This document shows positions 48,352 through 59,600 of a stretch of 64,000 bases of DNA, in pieces. Source of the stretch: Mycobacterium marinum (GTDB taxonomy: Bacteria; Actinomycetota; Actinomycetes; Mycobacteriales; Mycobacteriaceae); the NCBI RefSeq assembly GCF_003391395.1, contig NZ_CP024190.1, positions 62,001-126,000 on the forward strand, in the 5' to 3' direction. Positions within the stretch are counted from its first letter, which is position 1, and the number at the start of each line of letters is the position of its first letter. A program made the position numbers and the translations under genes. A model generated the notes under the pieces. It was not told the DNA's origin. It made no database searches and saw only the letters and a list, made by a program, of their open reading frames with translations.

Positions 48352-51300
48352 TTTCGGGGTTTCCGGTTGATCGGGGTTGGGATGTGGAGGGGGTTTTTGA
48401 TCCGGATCCTGATGCGTTGGGTAAGACGTATTGCCGGTTGGGTGGGTTTTTGGATGGTGCTGATCGGTTTGATGCGGGGTTTTTTGGGATTGGGCCTAGT
48501 GAGGCGTTGGCGATGGATCCCCAGCAGCGGTTGTTGTTGGAGTGTTCTTGGGAGGCGTTGGAGGACGCGGGGATTGATCCGGTGTCGTTGCGGGGTTCGG
48601 TGACTGGGGTGTTTACCGGGTTGATGAGTTCTGATTATGGGGCGGGGCGGGTGTCTGGGGATTTGGAGGGTTATGGGTTGACGTCGGCGGCGGCGAGTGT
48701 GGCTTCGGGGCGGGTTGCGTATTTGTTGGGGCTAGAAGGTCCGGCGGTGTCGGTGGATACGGCGTGTTCGTCGTCGTTGGTGGCGTTGCATTTGGCGGCG
48801 GCGTCGTTGCGGTCGGGGGAGTGTGATGTGGCGTTGGCGGGTGGGGTGACGGTGATGGCCACACCGGCAACGTTTGTGGGGTTTTCTCGGCAGCGGGGAT
48901 TGGCGGCTGATGGGAGGTGTAAGGCGTTCGCGGGGGCTGCGGATGGGACGGGGTTCTCTGAGGGTGCTGGGGTGGTGGTGCTGATGCGGTTGTCGGAGGC
49001 GCGGCGGCGGGGCCTTGCGGTGTTAGGGGTAATCGCGGGATCGGCGGTGAATCAGGATGGTGCTTCTAATGGGTTGACCGCACCCAATGGGCCTGCGCAG
49101 CAGCGGGTGATCGAGGCGGCGTTGGCTAACGCGGGGTTGACCGCTGCGGATGTGGATGTGGTGGAGGGCCACGGGACGGGCACCACGTTGGGTGATCCTA
49201 TTGAGGCGCAGGCGCTTTTAGCGACTTACGGGCAGGCTCGCCCGGCCGATCAGCCGTTGTGGCTGGGTTCGATCAAGTCGAATATGGGCCATACTCAGGC
49301 CGCGGCGGGAATCGCTGGGGTGATCAAGATGGTGCAGGCGATGCGCCATGAGCTGATGCCGGCGACATTGCATGTGGATGTGCCTTCCCCGCATGTGGAT
49401 TGGTCCTCGGGGGCGGTGTCGTTGTTGACCCAGCCGCGGCCCTGGCCGGCGGTGGATGGCCGGCCGCGTCGGGCGGGGGTGTCGTCATTTGGGATCAGCG
49501 GCACCAATGCGCATGTGATCGTGGAACAGGTTTGCCCTGAGGTGGTGGCCGAAGCCGTTGATGTGTCCCCGGATTCGCTGCCGTGGGTGGTTTCGGGCAA
49601 GTCGGAGGCCGCGGTAGCCGCGCAGGCAAAGCGGCTACTCGCTGCCGTGCAAGCCGATGAAGGCCTCGATCGGCTCGATGTGGGCTTCAGCTTGGCACGG
49701 CGCACGGCGTTTGAGTATCGGGCCGTCGTCCTGGGCGAGGACCGTCCGCAGCTGATATCGGGATTGACCGAACTGGCCGCCGGGCAGCCCGGCCCAACAG
49801 TACTCAACGGCCGAGCCGCCACGGTAGGCAAGACCGTCATGGTATTTCCCGGCCAAGGCTCACAGCGGTTGGGGATGGGCCAGCAGCTGCATGGCCAGTT
49901 CCCGGTTTTTGCCCAGGCGTTTGATGCCGTGGTTGAGCAGTTGGATCGGTATCTGCGGTTGCCGTTGCGGGACGTTCTCTGGGGAGGCGACGAGCACCTT
50001 TTGGAGTCAACGGAATTTGCTCAGCCGTCACTGTTCGCGGTAGAGGTTGCGCTGTTTGCCTTGTTGCGCGACTGGGGTGTGAGTCCTGATGTTGTGATGG
50101 GCCATTCGGTTGGGGAGCTGTCGGCCGCGCATGTGGCCGGGGTGTTGACGCTGGATGACGCGGCGAAGCTGGTGGCCGCGCGGGGGCGGTTGATGCAGGC
50201 TCTTCCCGAGGGCGGGGCGATGTTCGCGATAGCCGCTAGCGAGCATGAGGTGTCGCCCTTGTTGGGTGCGGCAGTGGGCATCGCGGCGATCAATGCCCCC
50301 GATGCGGTAGTGATTTCTGGTGAGCGGGCAGCGGTAGGCGTGCTTGCCGAGGAACTGATCGATCGTGGTCGACGGGTGCATCGACTAGCGGTCTCGCATG
50401 CATTTCACTCCCCGCTGATGGAGCCGATGCTTGCCGACTTCGCGCTGGCCGCTGGCGACATCACGGCGCACCCACCGCGGATTGCCTTGGTGTCGAACCT
50501 CACTGGCGAGCTTGCCGGCCCAGACTATGGTTCGGCGCAGTACTGGGTGGAGCATGTACGCCGGCCAGTCCGCTTCGCGGACAGCGTGCGCAATCTGGAA
50601 GAACTAGGAGCATCGCACTTTATCGAGGTAGGGCCCGGCGGAGGACTGAGCTCGGCCATTGCGCAATCGCTGCGGTCGCCGGAGGCGGTCACGGTGCCGG
50701 TACTGGGCAAAGACCGACCGGAAGCGAACTCACTGATCAGCGCGGTCGGGCAACTGTTTAGCACCGGGGTGGGGGTGGATTGGTCGGCGGTGTTTGCGGG
50801 CTCGGGTGGTCGGCAGGTGGAGTTGCCGACGTATGCGTTCGCGCGGCGGCGGTTTTGGCTGGACGGCTCGGCCAGCGCTGCCGATGTGGGCGAGGCGGGG
50901 CTGGTAGCGGCTGGGCATGCGTTGTTGGGTGCGGTCGTTGAGCAGCCCGATACCGGTGCCGTGGTGCTGACCGGACGGTTGTCGTTGGCGCGTCAGCCCT
51001 GGCTGGCCGATCACCTGGTCGGCGGCGCGGTGCTGTTCCCCGGCACCGGATTCGTGGAACTGGCCATTCGCGCCGGTGATGAAGTCGGATGCGGTGTGGT
51101 CGAGGAGTTGACGCTGGCGACGCCGTTGGTACTCAATGCCGGCACCGCGGTACAGGTGCAGGTGGCGGTGGCTAGTGCCGGGCAGTCGGGGCAACGGTTG
51201 GTGTCGATGTACTCCCGCGCGGACCAACCCGATCAGCATTGGGTGTTGCATGCGCAAGGCAGTGTGGCACCCGCAGCGGTGCAGCCGGCCCCGGCCGCCT

Positions 51301-53684
51301 CGGCCGAGCTGTCGACCTGGCCCCCGGCCGGTGCAGAGGCGGTCGATATCGGTGGCCTCTATGAACGGCTGGCGCGACGAGGCTATGGGTATGGCCCCGC
51401 CTTTCAGGGACTGCGCGCGGTCTGGCGGCGCGGCCGCGACGTCTTCGCCGAAGTCGGCCTGCCCAACGACGAGGGCCTGGACCTGACCGACGTCGGGATC
51501 CACCCAGCACTGCTCGATGCCGTCTTGCATGCCACGATGGCTGCCGCTGGCGCCGACGTCGCCGAGATGCGGCTGCCGTTCAGCTGGCGAGGCGTCTCGT
51601 TGCACGCCGCTGGTGCCGCTGGGTTGCGGGCCCGCATCGCCGCGCTCGACGGCGGCGATGGGGCTGCGGTCTCAGTGGAGCTCGCCGATGCCGCGGGGCT
51701 ACCGGTGTTGTCAGTGGATTCGCTGGTCACCCGTCCCGTCACCGCCAACCAGCTCAACGCGGCGATAGCCGCGGCAGCTGGTGCACCCGATCACAAGCTC
51801 TTGGAAGTGGCGTGGTCACCAATAGCGCTCAACGACCGCACCATTGGTGGCCGCGGTGACCTCCCAGTGATGCTGTGGGATGACTACCGCGATGATGACG
51901 CGCACGGCGCTGGCACCGTGGTGATCTGGGAAAGCTGTTGCGCCGCTGATGATGATGTAGTGCGGTCGGCGTACGCCGCTACGCATGCTGCTCTTGCCGT
52001 CCTGCAATCATGGCTAAGTGGGGACCGGCCAGGGACCCTGGTGATAGTGACCCATGGTGGCGTGGCACTCACCGATGAGGGTGTCAACGATCTGGCTGCC
52101 GCGGCGGTGTGGGGATTGGTGCGTTCAGCGCAATCCGAACACCCCGGGCGAATTGTGCTGATCGATACCGATTCGGCACCAACAGATCCCGAAGTGTTGA
52201 TGGACTTGGCGAACCTGGCCGGCCGCGGCGAACCGCAACTACTGGTCAGTGGTGATGCTGTGTACGGCGCCCGGTTGGCCCCCATCCCACCGGCGCTGTC
52301 CGCCCCTGATGGGGATTACCCCACATCGGATGGTCCGGCCGAACTGGCGTCGGTGCTGGATCCGGCCGGAACGGTGTTGATCACCGGAGGTACGGGGATG
52401 GCTGGCGGCGTGCTAGCGCGGCATGTGGTCGGTGCTGGTGGGGTACGCCATGTCGTATTGGCGAGTCGCCAGGGTGAGCAGGCCCCAGGGGTGGCCGAGC
52501 TGGTGAGCGAGCTCTCCGCGGCCGGTGCTGAAGTACTGGTGCTCGCCTGCGATGTGGCTGATCGTGACGCGGTCGCCCAGATGATGGAGCAGGTAAGGCG
52601 ACGGTGTCCGCCTTTGACCGGGGTGATTCACGCCGCTGGTGTTCTCGACGACACGGTGATCGCCTCGCTGACTCCCGACCGGATGAATCCGGTACTGCGG
52701 GCCAAGGTCGACGGCGCGTGGCACCTGCATCAGCTCAGCCGTGGTCTGGGGCTGTCGATGTTTGTGTTGTGTTCCTCGATCGCCGGCGTGATGGGTTCTC
52801 CCGGACAAGGCAACTACGCAGCGGCGAACACGTTTTTGGACGCGCTTGCGGCCCACCGGCGCGCTACGGGCTTGGCCGGCCTCTCCGTGCAATGGGGTCT
52901 ATGGGAACAAACCAGCGCGATGACTGGCCACTTAGGTGAGCGTGATCTGGCCCGCATACGTCGTAGTGGCCTGGCGCCGATGAGTATTGGTCAGGCAGTG
53001 GAACTACTTGACGCCGCTGTGTTGCTGGATCGCTCCACGGTGGTCGCCGCGTGCCTGGACCGCAACGCGCTGGCCAGCCCGGCTGTCAGCGCCGAGCTAC
53101 CAATGCTGTTTCACTCGCTGCTGCCTCGACCGACCCGGCGCGTGATCAACAAGGACGCCACCACCCACGAGTCGGGGCTGACTCAACGGCTGCAGGCGTT
53201 GAGCCCCGACCAACAACACCAGCTGCTGGTGGAGACCGTGAGAAATCAAGCGGCAGTGGTGCTGGGACGACCCAGTGGTCAAGACATCGACCCCGAATGC
53301 ACATTCCAGGATCTGGGCCTGGATTCACTCACCGCCGTGGAGCTACGCAACCGGCTCAAAGCCGCTAGCGGCCTGAGCTTGTCGCCCACTCTCATTTTCG
53401 ACTACCCCACCCCGGTCACGCTGGCCAGGCACCTCGCCCAACAGCTCATCGGTACCGGCACAACCGGCAGCGCACAGATCGAAAGTCAACTCAAGACACT
53501 TCAACAAACACTGCTGGCAATCGAGGACGGCGATAAGCAACGTGTGGCCGCACAATTGCGCAAATTCCTCACCAGACTGCTGGCCCCTGCCGAGAGTGGA
53601 CGCCCGCTGGATGACCGAATCAAAGACGCGACGAGCCCGAGCGAGATCCTCCAGCTAATCGACGCGGGATCCATCGAATCATGA
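48156..53684 (+). CDS. PKS module KS-AT-DH-KR-ACP, downstream part of the frameshifted loader-PKS
   Basis: The real coding sequence enters this frame near 48317; the first 53 or so codons from 48156 are an out-of-frame reading, and no natural start is evident. Domains by position: KS (Cys codon 48765, DTACSSS), AT (Ser codon 50106 in GHSVGE; HAFHS near 50400, the malonyl-CoA type), DH (His codon 51012, HLVGGAVLFP; LLDAVLH), KR (TGGTGMAGG near 52385; LDD B-type motif; Tyr codon 52815 in NYAAAN), and ACP (Ser codon 53325, GLDSLTA). There is no ER. The C-terminal tail (ESQLKTLQQTLLAIEDGDKQ to ATSPSEILQLIDAG) resembles the FadD22 C-terminal docking tail. It would add one malonyl unit and leave an enoyl bond. 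Confidence 0.88.
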   Translation: MGLWLDFSAGSAFGDRASWIGWPGEAGSFGGWWGAGGDCGCGVSVSGWGGVGGGLWDVVVGGRDVISGFPVDRGWDVEGVFDPDPDALGKTYCRLGGFLDGADRFDAGFFGIGPSEALAMDPQQRLLLECSWEALEDAGIDPVSLRGSVTGVFTGLMSSDYGAGRVSGDLEGYGLTSAAASVASGRVAYLLGLEGPAVSVDTACSSSLVALHLAAASLRSGECDVALAGGVTVMATPATFVGFSRQRGLAADGRCKAFAGAADGTGFSEGAGVVVLMRLSEARRRGLAVLGVIAGSAVNQDGASNGLTAPNGPAQQRVIEAALANAGLTAADVDVVEGHGTGTTLGDPIEAQALLATYGQARPADQPLWLGSIKSNMGHTQAAAGIAGVIKMVQAMRHELMPATLHVDVPSPHVDWSSGAVSLLTQPRPWPAVDGRPRRAGVSSFGISGTNAHVIVEQVCPEVVAEAVDVSPDSLPWVVSGKSEAAVAAQAKRLLAAVQADEGLDRLDVGFSLARRTAFEYRAVVLGEDRPQLISGLTELAAGQPGPTVLNGRAATVGKTVMVFPGQGSQRLGMGQQLHGQFPVFAQAFDAVVEQLDRYLRLPLRDVLWGGDEHLLESTEFAQPSLFAVEVALFALLRDWGVSPDVVMGHSVGELSAAHVAGVLTLDDAAKLVAARGRLMQALPEGGAMFAIAASEHEVSPLLGAAVGIAAINAPDAVVISGERAAVGVLAEELIDRGRRVHRLAVSHAFHSPLMEPMLADFALAAGDITAHPPRIALVSNLTGELAGPDYGSAQYWVEHVRRPVRFADSVRNLEELGASHFIEVGPGGGLSSAIAQSLRSPEAVTVPVLGKDRPEANSLISAVGQLFSTGVGVDWSAVFAGSGGRQVELPTYAFARRRFWLDGSASAADVGEAGLVAAGHALLGAVVEQPDTGAVVLTGRLSLARQPWLADHLVGGAVLFPGTGFVELAIRAGDEVGCGVVEELTLATPLVLNAGTAVQVQVAVASAGQSGQRLVSMYSRADQPDQHWVLHAQGSVAPAAVQPAPAASAELSTWPPAGAEAVDIGGLYERLARRGYGYGPAFQGLRAVWRRGRDVFAEVGLPNDEGLDLTDVGIHPALLDAVLHATMAAAGADVAEMRLPFSWRGVSLHAAGAAGLRARIAALDGGDGAAVSVELADAAGLPVLSVDSLVTRPVTANQLNAAIAAAAGAPDHKLLEVAWSPIALNDRTIGGRGDLPVMLWDDYRDDDAHGAGTVVIWESCCAADDDVVRSAYAATHAALAVLQSWLSGDRPGTLVIVTHGGVALTDEGVNDLAAAAVWGLVRSAQSEHPGRIVLIDTDSAPTDPEVLMDLANLAGRGEPQLLVSGDAVYGARLAPIPPALSAPDGDYPTSDGPAELASVLDPAGTVLITGGTGMAGGVLARHVVGAGGVRHVVLASRQGEQAPGVAELVSELSAAGAEVLVLACDVADRDAVAQMMEQVRRRCPPLTGVIHAAGVLDDTVIASLTPDRMNPVLRAKVDGAWHLHQLSRGLGLSMFVLCSSIAGVMGSPGQGNYAAANTFLDALAAHRRATGLAGLSVQWGLWEQTSAMTGHLGERDLARIRRSGLAPMSIGQAVELLDAAVLLDRSTVVAACLDRNALASPAVSAELPMLFHSLLPRPTRRVINKDATTHESGLTQRLQALSPDQQHQLLVETVRNQAAVVLGRPSGQDIDPECTFQDLGLDSLTAVELRNRLKAASGLSLSPTLIFDYPTPVTLARHLAQQLIGTGTTGSAQIESQLKTLQQTLLAIEDGDKQRVAAQLRKFLTRLLAPAESGRPLDDRIKDATSPSEILQLIDAGSIES
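48261..49861 (+). repeat. KS/AT-linker repeat, copy 1 (1601 bp)
   Basis: Matches 53821-55422. The only difference I found is one missing G in the run at 48312-48316. The match starts exactly at the KS (VAIVGVG) and ends in the AT motif FPGQGS. Confidence 0.93.
50764..51514 (+). repeat. DH-region repeat, copy 1 (751 bp)
   Basis: Matches 56358-57108 (offset 5594) with one difference seen, an Ala versus Val codon in VQVQ(A/V)VASAG. The AT cores between the two repeats are unrelated in detail, so the AT lies between two homogenised blocks. Confidence 0.9.
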
Positions 53685-53698
53685 AAGGAGCAAAGACC

Positions 53699-56600
53699 AT
53701 GAACCCTGAATGCATGGACCCGGAGCACAACAACCTATTCGAGGCGTTGAAAAGGGTTGCGGTCGAGCTGAACCAGACACGAGCACAGCTGCGGGAACAC
53801 GAGGAGCGCGCGGATGTGCGGGTGGCGATTGTGGGTGTGGGGTGTCGGTATCCGGGTGGGGTGGAGTCGGCGGGGGGTTTGTGGGATGTGGTGGTGGGGG
53901 GTCGGGATGTGATTTCGGGGTTTCCGGTTGATCGGGGTTGGGATGTGGAGGGGGTTTTTGATCCGGATCCTGATGCGTTGGGTAAGACGTATTGCCGGTT
54001 GGGTGGGTTTTTGGATGGTGCTGATCGGTTTGATGCGGGGTTTTTTGGGATTGGGCCTAGTGAGGCGTTGGCGATGGATCCCCAGCAGCGGTTGTTGTTG
54101 GAGTGTTCTTGGGAGGCGTTGGAGGACGCGGGGATTGATCCGGTGTCGTTGCGGGGTTCGGTGACTGGGGTGTTTACCGGGTTGATGAGTTCTGATTATG
54201 GGGCGGGGCGGGTGTCTGGGGATTTGGAGGGTTATGGGTTGACGTCGGCGGCGGCGAGTGTGGCTTCGGGGCGGGTTGCGTATTTGTTGGGGCTAGAAGG
54301 TCCGGCGGTGTCGGTGGATACGGCGTGTTCGTCGTCGTTGGTGGCGTTGCATTTGGCGGCGGCGTCGTTGCGGTCGGGGGAGTGTGATGTGGCGTTGGCG
54401 GGTGGGGTGACGGTGATGGCCACACCGGCAACGTTTGTGGGGTTTTCTCGGCAGCGGGGATTGGCGGCTGATGGGAGGTGTAAGGCGTTCGCGGGGGCTG
54501 CGGATGGGACGGGGTTCTCTGAGGGTGCTGGGGTGGTGGTGCTGATGCGGTTGTCGGAGGCGCGGCGGCGGGGCCTTGCGGTGTTAGGGGTAATCGCGGG
54601 ATCGGCGGTGAATCAGGATGGTGCTTCTAATGGGTTGACCGCACCCAATGGGCCTGCGCAGCAGCGGGTGATCGAGGCGGCGTTGGCTAACGCGGGGTTG
54701 ACCGCTGCGGATGTGGATGTGGTGGAGGGCCACGGGACGGGCACCACGTTGGGTGATCCTATTGAGGCGCAGGCGCTTTTAGCGACTTACGGGCAGGCTC
54801 GCCCGGCCGATCAGCCGTTGTGGCTGGGTTCGATCAAGTCGAATATGGGCCATACTCAGGCCGCGGCGGGAATCGCTGGGGTGATCAAGATGGTGCAGGC
54901 GATGCGCCATGAGCTGATGCCGGCGACATTGCATGTGGATGTGCCTTCCCCGCATGTGGATTGGTCCTCGGGGGCGGTGTCGTTGTTGACCCAGCCGCGG
55001 CCCTGGCCGGCGGTGGATGGCCGGCCGCGTCGGGCGGGGGTGTCGTCATTTGGGATCAGCGGCACCAATGCGCATGTGATCGTGGAACAGGTTTGCCCTG
55101 AGGTGGTGGCCGAAGCCGTTGATGTGTCCCCGGATTCGCTGCCGTGGGTGGTTTCGGGCAAGTCGGAGGCCGCGGTAGCCGCGCAGGCAAAGCGGCTACT
55201 CGCTGCCGTGCAAGCCGATGAAGGCCTCGATCGGCTCGATGTGGGCTTCAGCTTGGCACGGCGCACGGCGTTTGAGTATCGGGCCGTCGTCCTGGGCGAG
55301 GACCGTCCGCAGCTGATATCGGGATTGACCGAACTGGCCGCCGGGCAGCCCGGCCCAACAGTACTCAACGGCCGAGCCGCCACGGTAGGCAAGACCGTCA
55401 TGGTATTTCCCGGCCAAGGCTCGCAATGGCCGGGAATGGGCCGCGAATTGTTAGCGGCATCGCCGGTGTTCGCGGAGCACATGCGCTTGTGCGCAGAGGC
55501 GTTGGGCGAGTTCGTGGATTGGTCGTTGCTCGATGTGGTCAACGGCGTCGCGGGGGCGCCGACGCTGGATCGGGTGGATGTGGTGCAGCCCGTCTTGTGG
55601 GCGATGATGGTGTCCTTGGCCCAGTTATGGCGCTCGGTGGGCGTGGTTCCCGACGCGGTGATTGGGCACTCGCAGGGTGAGATTGCTGCGGCGTGTGTGG
55701 CCGGGGCTTTGTCGCTGCGTGATGGCGCGGCCGTGGTGGCCTTGCGTAGTCGGGCGCTGGTAGATCTGGCTGGCACCGGCGGCATGGTTGCTATCGCATG
55801 CGGTGTCGAGCGGGTGCGCGAGTTGCTGGCCGACTACGGAGATCGGCTGAGCTTGGCTGCGGTTAATGGTGTTGCGGCGGTAGTGGTTTCCGGCGAAGCC
55901 GAAGCCTTGCGCGGATTGACGGGGCGTTGCGAGGCCGCGGGCATGAGGGCGCGCCGTGTCGAGGTGGACTATGCGTCGCATTCCGCGCAAGTGGAATCGA
56001 TCGGTTCTAGCCTGGTGGCAGCCCTGGCCGGGGTGCGGCCGCGTTCGTCAGACATCGAATTTGTCTCGACGGTGACCGGTGCGTCGGTGGATGGCGCTTC
56101 GTTGGACGCCGACTACTGGTATCGCAACATTCGGCAGACGGTGCGCTTCGATCGAGCGGTGCGTTACTGCCACGAGCAAGGGTGCCGGACCTTCGTTGAG
56201 GCCAGTCCCCATCCGGTGTTGCTGGGCGGTATCGAAGAATCGCTGGCCGAGGGGATCGGGCGGCCCGATTCCGCTGGGGTGATCGTGATTCCGACATTGG
56301 GCCGCAATGAAGGCGGCGTAGAGCGGTTTTGGATGTCGCTAAGCCAGGCGTGGCTGGCCGGGGTGGGGGTGGATTGGTCGGCGGTGTTTGCGGGCTCGGG
56401 TGGTCGGCAGGTGGAGTTGCCGACGTATGCGTTCGCGCGGCGGCGGTTTTGGCTGGACGGCTCGGCCAGCGCTGCCGATGTGGGCGAGGCGGGGCTGGTA
56501 GCGGCTGGGCATGCGTTGTTGGGTGCGGTCGTTGAGCAGCCCGATACCGGTGCCGTGGTGCTGACCGGACGGTTGTCGTTGGCGCGTCAGCCCTGGCTGG

Positions 56601-59600
56601 CCGATCACCTGGTCGGCGGCGCGGTGCTGTTCCCCGGCACCGGATTCGTGGAACTGGCCATTCGCGCCGGTGATGAAGTCGGATGCGGTGTGGTCGAGGA
56701 GTTGACGCTGGCGACGCCGTTGGTACTCAATGCCGGCACCGCGGTACAGGTGCAGGTGGTGGTGGCTAGTGCCGGGCAGTCGGGGCAACGGTTGGTGTCG
56801 ATGTACTCCCGCGCGGACCAACCCGATCAGCATTGGGTGTTGCATGCGCAAGGCAGTGTGGCACCCGCAGCGGTGCAGCCGGCCCCGGCCGCCTCGGCCG
56901 AGCTGTCGACCTGGCCCCCGGCCGGTGCAGAGGCGGTCGATATCGGTGGCCTCTATGAACGGCTGGCGCGACGAGGCTATGGGTATGGCCCCGCCTTTCA
57001 GGGACTGCGCGCGGTCTGGCGGCGCGGCCGCGACGTCTTCGCCGAAGTCGGCCTGCCCAACGACGAGGGCCTGGACCTGACCGACGTCGGGATCCACCCA
57101 GCACTGCTGGATGCGGCATTGCACGCATGGCTGTGCGTGGGTGGCGACGGCGAGGCGACGGTGCTGCCATTTTCCTGGCAGCACTTGTCATTGCACGGCT
57201 CGGGCGCTTCGCGGCTGCGAGTTTGCATCGCGCCGGCTGGACCGAGCGCGGTATCGGTGGAGTTGGCCGATGGTGCGGGTCTTCCGGTCCTATCGGTGGG
57301 TTCGCTAACTACCCGCCCGGTTGGCGCCGCGCAGCTACGGGCCGCGATGTCAGCGGGAGGCGATGGCACCGGCCGGGAGCTGTTGAATGTGGTGTGGACG
57401 CCGATCACGTTCGAGCGCGACAGCGTTCAGCGCGAAGGCGAACGCCGGGTGGTCTCCTGGGATGACTTCCTTGCCGGGCGTTGTGCCGCTGCGCGGGACC
57501 TTGACGGGGACGTTGCGGTTGTGTGGCAGTGGGAGTCCGGCGGCGCGGAGTCGGTGGTGAACACGGTGTATGCGGCCACCCACCGAGTCCTAGAGGTACT
57601 GCAGCGCTGGTTGGCTGACGACCTGCCCGCCGTGTTGGTGGTGTGTACGCGGGGGGCGATGGGGCTCGCCGGCGAAGCCATCACTGACCTGGCCGGGGCC
57701 GCGGTGTGGGGGTTGGTGCGGTCGGCCCAGACCGAACACCCGGGTCGCATTGTGCTGATCGACACCGACACATCGATGGCCCTGCCCACGGTCATCGGCG
57801 TAGGGGAACCGCAGTTGGTGGTGCGCGCGGGTGATGTGTACGCCGCCCGGCTTGCCCGAGGCAGGGCGGCGCTGCGCACACCGGACGCGGGCCAAGGGTG
57901 GCAGCTGGCCGCCACCGGCGGGGGCACCTTTGATGACGTCGTGTTGGAGCCGTGCCCGCGGTCGGATGAACCACTGGCGGTGGGCCAGGTGCGGGTCGCA
58001 TTGGCTGCGCTTGGGGTCAACTTCCGGGACGTGCTGGTGGTGTTGGGGCTGTATCCCGGCAACAAGCCCACCCTCGGCGGCGAGGGCGCCGGGGTGGTGG
58101 TCGAGGTCGGCCCGGGAGTCAGCGGGCTGGAACCCGGTGATCGCGTCCTGGGACTGATGAGCGGCCGTTCGGAGTGTGTGGTTGATCAGCGGCTGTTGGT
58201 TCCGATACCGGCAGGGTGGTCGTTTGCCGAGGCGGCCAGCGTGCCGATCGTGTTCCTGACGGCCTTTTACGGGTTGTCGGATCTGGCGGGGCTTCGTCGT
58301 GGAGAGTCGGTGTTGGTCCATGCGGCCACCGGCGGGGTGGGCATGGCAGCGATTCAACTGGCGCGGCTATGGGGGGCGCGGGTCTTTGTGACTGCCAGCC
58401 GCGGCAAGTGGGACACATTGCGCGCAATGGGTTTTGACGATGATCAAATCGCGGACTCCCGCACGTTGGAGTTTGAGGAGAAGTTCTCGGCGGCCACCGG
58501 CGGCCGTGGAATCGATGTTGTGCTGAACGCGCTTGCGGGAGAGTTCACCGATGCCTCGCTGCGGTTGCTGGCCGACGGGGGGCGCTTCATCGAGATGGGT
58601 AAGACCGATATCCGTGACGCCCAGGAGGTTGCTCAAGAACATCCTGGCGTCAGCTATCGGGCATTCGACCTGGCTAACGAGGTTGCGCCGCAACGCCTTG
58701 GGCAGATGCTGGCCGAATTGATGACGCTGTTTGCGGCCGGGAAGCTGCATCGGCTGCCGGTCAAGACCTGGGATGTGCGGTGCGCTCCGCAGGCCTATCA
58801 GTTCGTCAGTCAGGCCCGTCATATCGGCAAAGTGGTCCTCTCCGCACCAACGGAACTGCGCGATGCGCTGGCGGCAGGCACGGTATTGATCACTGGCGGC
58901 ACCGGGCTGGTCGGCTCGGTGTTGGCTCGCCATTTGGTCAGTGCCTACGGCGTGAGGAATCTGGTGCTGGTCAGCCGCATGGGCGAACAGGGCGCGGGTG
59001 TGGCCGAGCTGGTGGATGAGCTCTGCGAAGCTGGCGCCCGCGTGCTGGTGGCCGCTTGCGACGTGGCCGATCAGAGTGCGGTGGAGAAATTGATAGCCGG
59101 CTGGGGCCGGGAGTATCCGGCGCTAACTGGGGTCATTCATGCGGCCGGGGTGCTCGATGATGCGGTAATCACCTCGATGACACCGGATCGAGTCGATTCG
59201 GTGCTGCGGGCCAAGGTCGACGGGGCGTGGAATCTACACCACGCGACTCGTGGTCTCGGGCTGTCGATGTTCGTGTTGTGCTCCTCGATTGCGGGGGTGG
59301 TTGGGGCTCCCGGTCAGGGGAATTACGCCGCGGCCAACGCGTTTTTGGATGCGCTCGTCACAGACCGGCGCGCACACGGGTTGGCGGGCGTGTCGTTGGG
59401 GTGGGGGTTATGGGAGCAGGCGAGCGGCATGACCAAACATCTGCGCGGCAGCGATGTGAGTCGGCTCAGTCGCGGCGGGTTCGCGGCGATATCCGCCCAG
59501 CAGGCGCTCGATCTATTCGACGCCGCGCTGATTGTGGATCAACCCACAGTACTGGCCGCCCGTCTCGATCGCAGAGCGTTGGAAAACCCGGCGCTCAATG

